Part shown: positions 11,371 through 13,833 of the stretch, one piece after another
Numbering within the stretch: position 1 is the stretch's first letter
Layout: each line of letters opens with the position of its first letter
DNA from: Candidatus Methanophagales archaeon
GTDB lineage: Archaea; Halobacteriota; Syntropharchaeia; Alkanophagales; Methanospirareceae
Direction of reading: 5' to 3'
DNA length: 13,833 bases
Assembly: GCA_030668065.1 (NCBI GenBank)
Contig: DAOUUS010000016.1
Coordinates: forward strand, 1-13,833
Made by a program: the position numbers and the translations under genes
The notes under the pieces: generated by a model
Told to the model about the DNA's origin: nothing
What the model saw: only the letters and a program-made list of their open reading frames with translations
Database searches by the model: none

Positions 11371-12682
11371 TCACTTCCGTCTTCCGACCCGCACATATCC
11401 CGCAAGCATGAGCAGCCCGACCGCGAAGAGCAGGACAGTCGCGGCTTCCGGGATCGGGGCGCAAGGGGCTGGTCCATCGAGTTTCGGATCGATTGTCACG
11501 TTGCCCCAAGCCGTATGGTAAGTCCAGTCGTAGATGCTCGCGTTGATTCTTGTCTCGTTGTCCGTGCCCCACCAGTTGCCGACTGTGCTCACCTCATCGG
11601 ACTGGTTATTCATGAACAGCCACTCGTAACCATCGCTCGTGTCGTTGTACTTGCCGTTTGCGATGATGTTGTTGTTCTCGATCGTATTGCCCGTGCTTCC
11701 CTCCTCCAGGTAGAATCCTGCGTCCGTGTTGTTCTGCACCCAGTTGCAAGATACGTTGTTGTTGCTCGAAGAATATAGCCAGATGCTGCGGTTGTTGTTC
11801 GATGCGGTGTTGCTCGTGAGCGTGTTGTTGCTCGAAGAATATAGCCAGATGCCGTTGTCGTTGTTCGAGTTAGCGGTGTTGCTCGTGTGCGTGTTATAGC
11901 TGCTCGAATAATCCAGGTAGATGCCGTTGTCGTTGTTCGATGCGGTGTTGCTCGTGTGCGTGTTGTTGCTCGGAATACAGGTGGATGCAGTAGTTGTTGT
12001 TCGAGTTAGCGGTGTTGTTCGTGAGCGTGTTGTTGCTCGAAGAATACAGGTAGATGCCGAAGAAGTCGTTGTCCGATGCGGTGTTGTTCGTGAGCGTGTT
12101 GTTGCTCGAAGAATTCAGGGAGATGCCGTAGTAGTTGTCCGTTGCGTTGTTATCGGAGATGTTGCAGTGATCCACGCCGCTTCCAAGATATATTCCCGCC
12201 TTGTCGCTTGTCGCGTTCGTCACTGTGAACCCGGTGATGTTCACGTAATCCTCAGTTACATCAAAGACTTGGTCGCCTGGATTCGATGCGTGCACGATGC
12301 AGTTCGCAGAGCCGTTCTCTGACCGGATCGTCAAATGCGCCTCGTCCACATTCACGTTCTCGTTGTACGTGCCGTCGCGCACGATGATGACGTCACCCCT
12401 TGATCGCGTTATCCACCGCCTGCTGTATCGTCAGATTCCCGCCTTCCGGTACATGAATCGTTGCTGCGCTCGCAACCGCTATAAAGGAAAAGGCTACAAA
12501 AAAGAGTGAAATAATACAAAGCCCTGAGAACAGGTGCTTATAATTCCCTTTTCCTCTCAACCATTCAGAAAATATTACCCTTTCCCCAATGCTTTTCAAA
12601 AGGGTTGTGTTAAAACCGTTTGTTTGTGATTTAGAGTAATTCCCGCGGATTTCGCTTTCCCCTTCGCTTTCATTTTTTCCAT
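11371..12682 (-). pseudogene. NosD-like beta-helix surface protein with sorting tail, three frameshifts
   Basis: The rightful start is ATG 12680-12682 behind GGAGG, reading MEKMKAKGKAKSAGITLNHK; this frame stops at 12595-12597. The next frame gives a signal-like membrane segment (LFSGLCIISLFFVAFSFIAV) and ATIHVPEGGNLTIQQAVDNA, the usual opening of NosD-type pectate-lyase-like helices. It breaks in a G run at 12396-12399. The third frame runs through DGTYNENVNV and the repeats and breaks at ~11970. The fourth completes the repeats and ends GNWWGTDNETRINASIYDWT and PIPEAATVLLFAVGLLMLAG plus YVRVGRRK: a PEP/PEF-CTERM-like tail (short motif, membrane helix, basic end) for archaeosortase anchoring. 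Whole length would be ~435 residues, extracellular. Either a true pseudogene or several base-call errors. Confidence 0.75.
11757..12165 (-). repeat. six tandem 66-69 nt coding repeats of the NosD-like gene
   Basis: On the plus strand the shared seed TGTTGTTGCT (one copy TGTTATAGCT) begins at 11757, 11823, 11892, 11961, 12028 and 12097, spacings 66, 69, 69, 67 and 69. Each encodes one beta-helix coil of 22-23 residues such as SSNNTLTNNTASDNDFFGIY. The 67-nt spacing marks the 2-nt loss (CTCGGAATA instead of CTCGAAGAATA) that breaks the frame near 11970. Confidence 0.8.
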
Positions 12683-12683
12683 T

Positions 12684-12735
12684 TTTGCCTCCAAATATTC
12701 ATGAAACTATAGTGGCTATATAACATATAAAAGCT
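12684..12735 (-). promoter_or_regulatory. promoter and ribosome site of the NosD-like gene
   Basis: On the minus strand CTTTTATATG (12724-12733) is a good TATA box about 45 nt before the ATG at 12682; a start ~25 nt downstream would give a ~20-nt leader containing GGAGG (12688-12692), 5 nt before the ATG. The gene was thus once well equipped for expression. Confidence 0.55.
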
Positions 12736-12898
12736 TTTTGGTCCATTTCCGATTCGTTACTCTAAAAACTTATTTATCTCGAAGATCCAGGGTAGTTTCC
12801 TGTATCAGTCAAATCCAATATCATCACCCCTATTTCTATTTAAATCCAACGTTACGATGTAACACCACTAAATATCCGTCTATATTCACAGAAACTAC
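12736..12898. other. AT-rich intergenic stretch
   Basis: No gene, RNA or repeat that I can support; only short chance ORFs on both strands. Confidence 0.5.
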
Positions 12899-13117
12899 CT
12901 ACAATAGTCCTTTTCTCACTTTAATAGCTAATTCACGCACTTTTTCAAAGTCCTTATCCTTTTGTGATTTAAAAAACGCATGCAAAATTGCGACTTCCGG
13001 TCGCAATTTGAGCAGAAAATATGATAATAACTTACCCCAATACCCATTACCAAAGGTTTTTGAGACAAAAGAAGGAACCACAAGAATATTAGTCCCGCAA
13101 CAAACCCACAAAACCAA
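12899..13117 (-). CDS. uncertain hypothetical ORF (possible remnant)
   Basis: A 72-codon reading from TTG 13115-13117 to TAG 12899. The same frame is open further left of its start into the radC end (GYYARRTGKGTIKKLVLWVC), so the true start is unclear. It has a hydrophobic first part, then GNGYWGKLLSYFLLKLRPEV and an amphipathic end, DKDFEKVRELAIKVRKGLL. The codon pattern and charged helix look protein-like, but I do not recognise a family. It contains a perfect 10-bp hairpin. A competing frame starts at ATG 13150-13152 (MQGGPAKELLKNWF) and seems less protein-like beyond its first helix. Possibly one gene with a frameshift near 13120. Confidence 0.3.
   Translation of the reverse strand: MVLWVCCGTNILVVPSFVSKTFGNGYWGKLLSYFLLKLRPEVAILHAFFKSQKDKDFEKVRELAIKVRKGLL
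12985..13009 (-). repeat. perfect 10-bp inverted repeat with 5-nt loop
   Basis: AAATTGCGAC (12985-12994), loop TTCCG, GTCGCAATTT (13000-13009). Read on the minus strand the stem is followed by TTGCATG, so a minus-strand terminator is possible, but only three T follow. It lies inside the uncertain ORF 12899-13117. Confidence 0.5.
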
Positions 13118-13170
13118 TTTTTTAATAGTTCCTTTGCCGGTCCTCCTTGCATAATAACCACTTGCACCCC

Positions 13171-13655
13171 CTAAATCACCCCCCGCTCCTTCATACTCGT
13201 ATACCCCTTCTTCGACACAATAACATGATCATGAATCTTAATCCCCAACAACTCCCCCGCCTCAACCAACCGCTTTGTTATCGCAATATCCTCCTGACTG
13301 GGCTCCGTATCACCCGAAGGATGATTATGCACCAGAATGATAGACGCTGCACGATCCACAATAGCATCAGAAAACACCTCGCGCGGATGCACCTGATTAG
13401 AATTCAAAAGCCCGACCGTAACCACCCTATTACCGATAACTTCATTTGCACCGTTCAGAGCTAAGCATACAAAATGCTCCTGCCGTTTATCGCTAATATC
13501 ACGCACAAACGGTAGAACGTCCGAGGGAAAGGTTATCCGGACGTCTTTCTTCCCGAAATAGCGTCTCGCGAGCTCGAAACTGGCGAGTATCTGGCATGCC
13601 TTTGTCTCGCCTATGCCGTCTATCTCCACCAGCTCTTCGTAACCTACCTTATCAA
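13171..13655 (-). pseudogene. radC: RadC-family JAMM protein, N-terminus missing
   Basis: The family homology begins at ~13655 (LDKVGYEELVEIDGIGETKA, the end of the helix-hairpin-helix part) and continues to the normal end at TAG 13171-13173. The first usable start is GTG 13627-13629 (152 residues; whole RadC is ~220). The JAMM metal site is intact: H-N-H-P-S-G-D-x-x-P-S-x-x-D, i.e. H101, H103, S111, D114 counted from the GTG. It was once called a DNA-repair protein; its real role is unsettled, and it is often carried by mobile and defence islands. The lost N-terminal ~70 residues are replaced by the start of an HsdR-like gene in another frame, with no ribosome site for the GTG, so expression is doubtful. 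Confidence 0.8.
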
Positions 13656-13829
13656 GATTACAAGTGCGTAGTCAACAGGACCGTTTGAAGTTGGATATTC
13701 CTCAATAGCATGAGATAGATAGGAGCTCAAAGGTTTTGATTCATGGTATTTTATAAGTTTCCAGCCGATGGCTTCAAGTTTAGGGTCAATGCGCCGCTTT
13801 CGTGTTTCCTGTTCTGTTTCTTCTGGCAT
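13644..13829 (-). pseudogene. type I restriction HsdR-like N-terminal fragment
   Basis: From ATG 13827-13829 (the frame may extend beyond the window) the reading is MPEETEQETRKRRIDPKLEA, IGWKLIKYH..., then NGPVDYALVI, LIR and stop at 13644. T-R-x-x-x-I-D-P-x-L-x-x-x-G-W is the normal opening of HsdR/DEAD-helicase restriction subunits, and the P-x-D-Y-x-L segment holds the first acidic residue of their nuclease site. The following E-A-K part and the whole helicase are absent; RadC homology begins at the same place (~13656). It is a deletion or recombination relic of a restriction system. No HsdM or HsdS is in view. Confidence 0.6.
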
Positions 13830-13833
13830 ATAG

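Noticed and set aside
11221..11778. 185-codon plus-strand ORF
   Set aside because: Antisense to the NosD-like C-terminus and sorting tail; V/R-rich composition arises from the repeat read backwards.
11757..12165. CRISPR array
   Set aside because: The units are whole 66-69 nt coding repeats without distinct spacers and encode a beta-helix motif.

Overview
The window looks archaeal, most likely from the methanogen / anaerobic methane-oxidiser side of the Halobacteriota. An ANME-1-like (Methanophagales) host is my best guess, but it is inference from gene content only. The support is: TATTTATA-type TATA boxes about 25-30 nt before likely transcript starts, strong GGAGG/GGTGAT ribosome sites, a stand-alone DUF89 protein, a COG0731 radical SAM protein with a winged-helix tail, NosD-like surface proteins with a C-terminal sorting tail, and a DUF134/NifX/ferredoxin-ATPase cluster. 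No rRNA, tRNA, CRISPR array or intact transposase was seen.

Left part (1-3880, genes on the minus strand): an accessory region full of gene remains. It holds the N-terminus of a sugar epimerase, a small TIGR04076-family protein, two truncated family-2 glycosyltransferases in tandem, an orphan HicB antitoxin, a truncated second epimerase, a frameshifted nucleotidyltransferase with a small companion gene, a frameshifted unknown gene and the tail of a RelE-type toxin. It looks like a decayed surface-glycan locus mixed with toxin-antitoxin-type genes.

Middle part (3885-10611, plus strand): first a redox pair, a thioredoxin-reductase-like gene that has lost its central ~190 residues and an intact thioredoxin with an unusual cysteine motif. 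Then comes a DUF89 phosphatase-like gene. Then the best-preserved block of the window: a DUF134 regulator (with a premature stop near its end), a promoter with a perfect 20-bp palindrome, two small Gly-rich/zinc-ribbon proteins, a DUF5320 coiled-coil protein, a CxxC mini-ORF, a 2x[4Fe-4S] ferredoxin, a NifX/NifB-like protein, two MinD/Mrp-type ATPases each carrying an inserted 2x[4Fe-4S] domain, and a radical SAM protein. The last four genes overlap by 1-4 nt or are closely coupled. This looks like one regulon for handling a metal or Fe-S cofactor. The same near-palindrome (TGAATA-N2-TATTCA) sits at both the DUF134 start and the cluster promoter, which suggests an autoregulated repressor circuit.

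Right part (10651-13833, minus strand): a frameshifted secreted-protein tail, a NosD-like repeat protein with a PEP/PEF-CTERM-like tail and three frameshifts, an uncertain ORF, and an N-terminally truncated RadC joined to the first ~58 codons of a type I restriction HsdR-like gene. Many breaks are 1-2 nt indels in simple sequence, so sequencing or assembly error must be weighed against real decay. However, the 6301-10611 cluster is free of such breaks.
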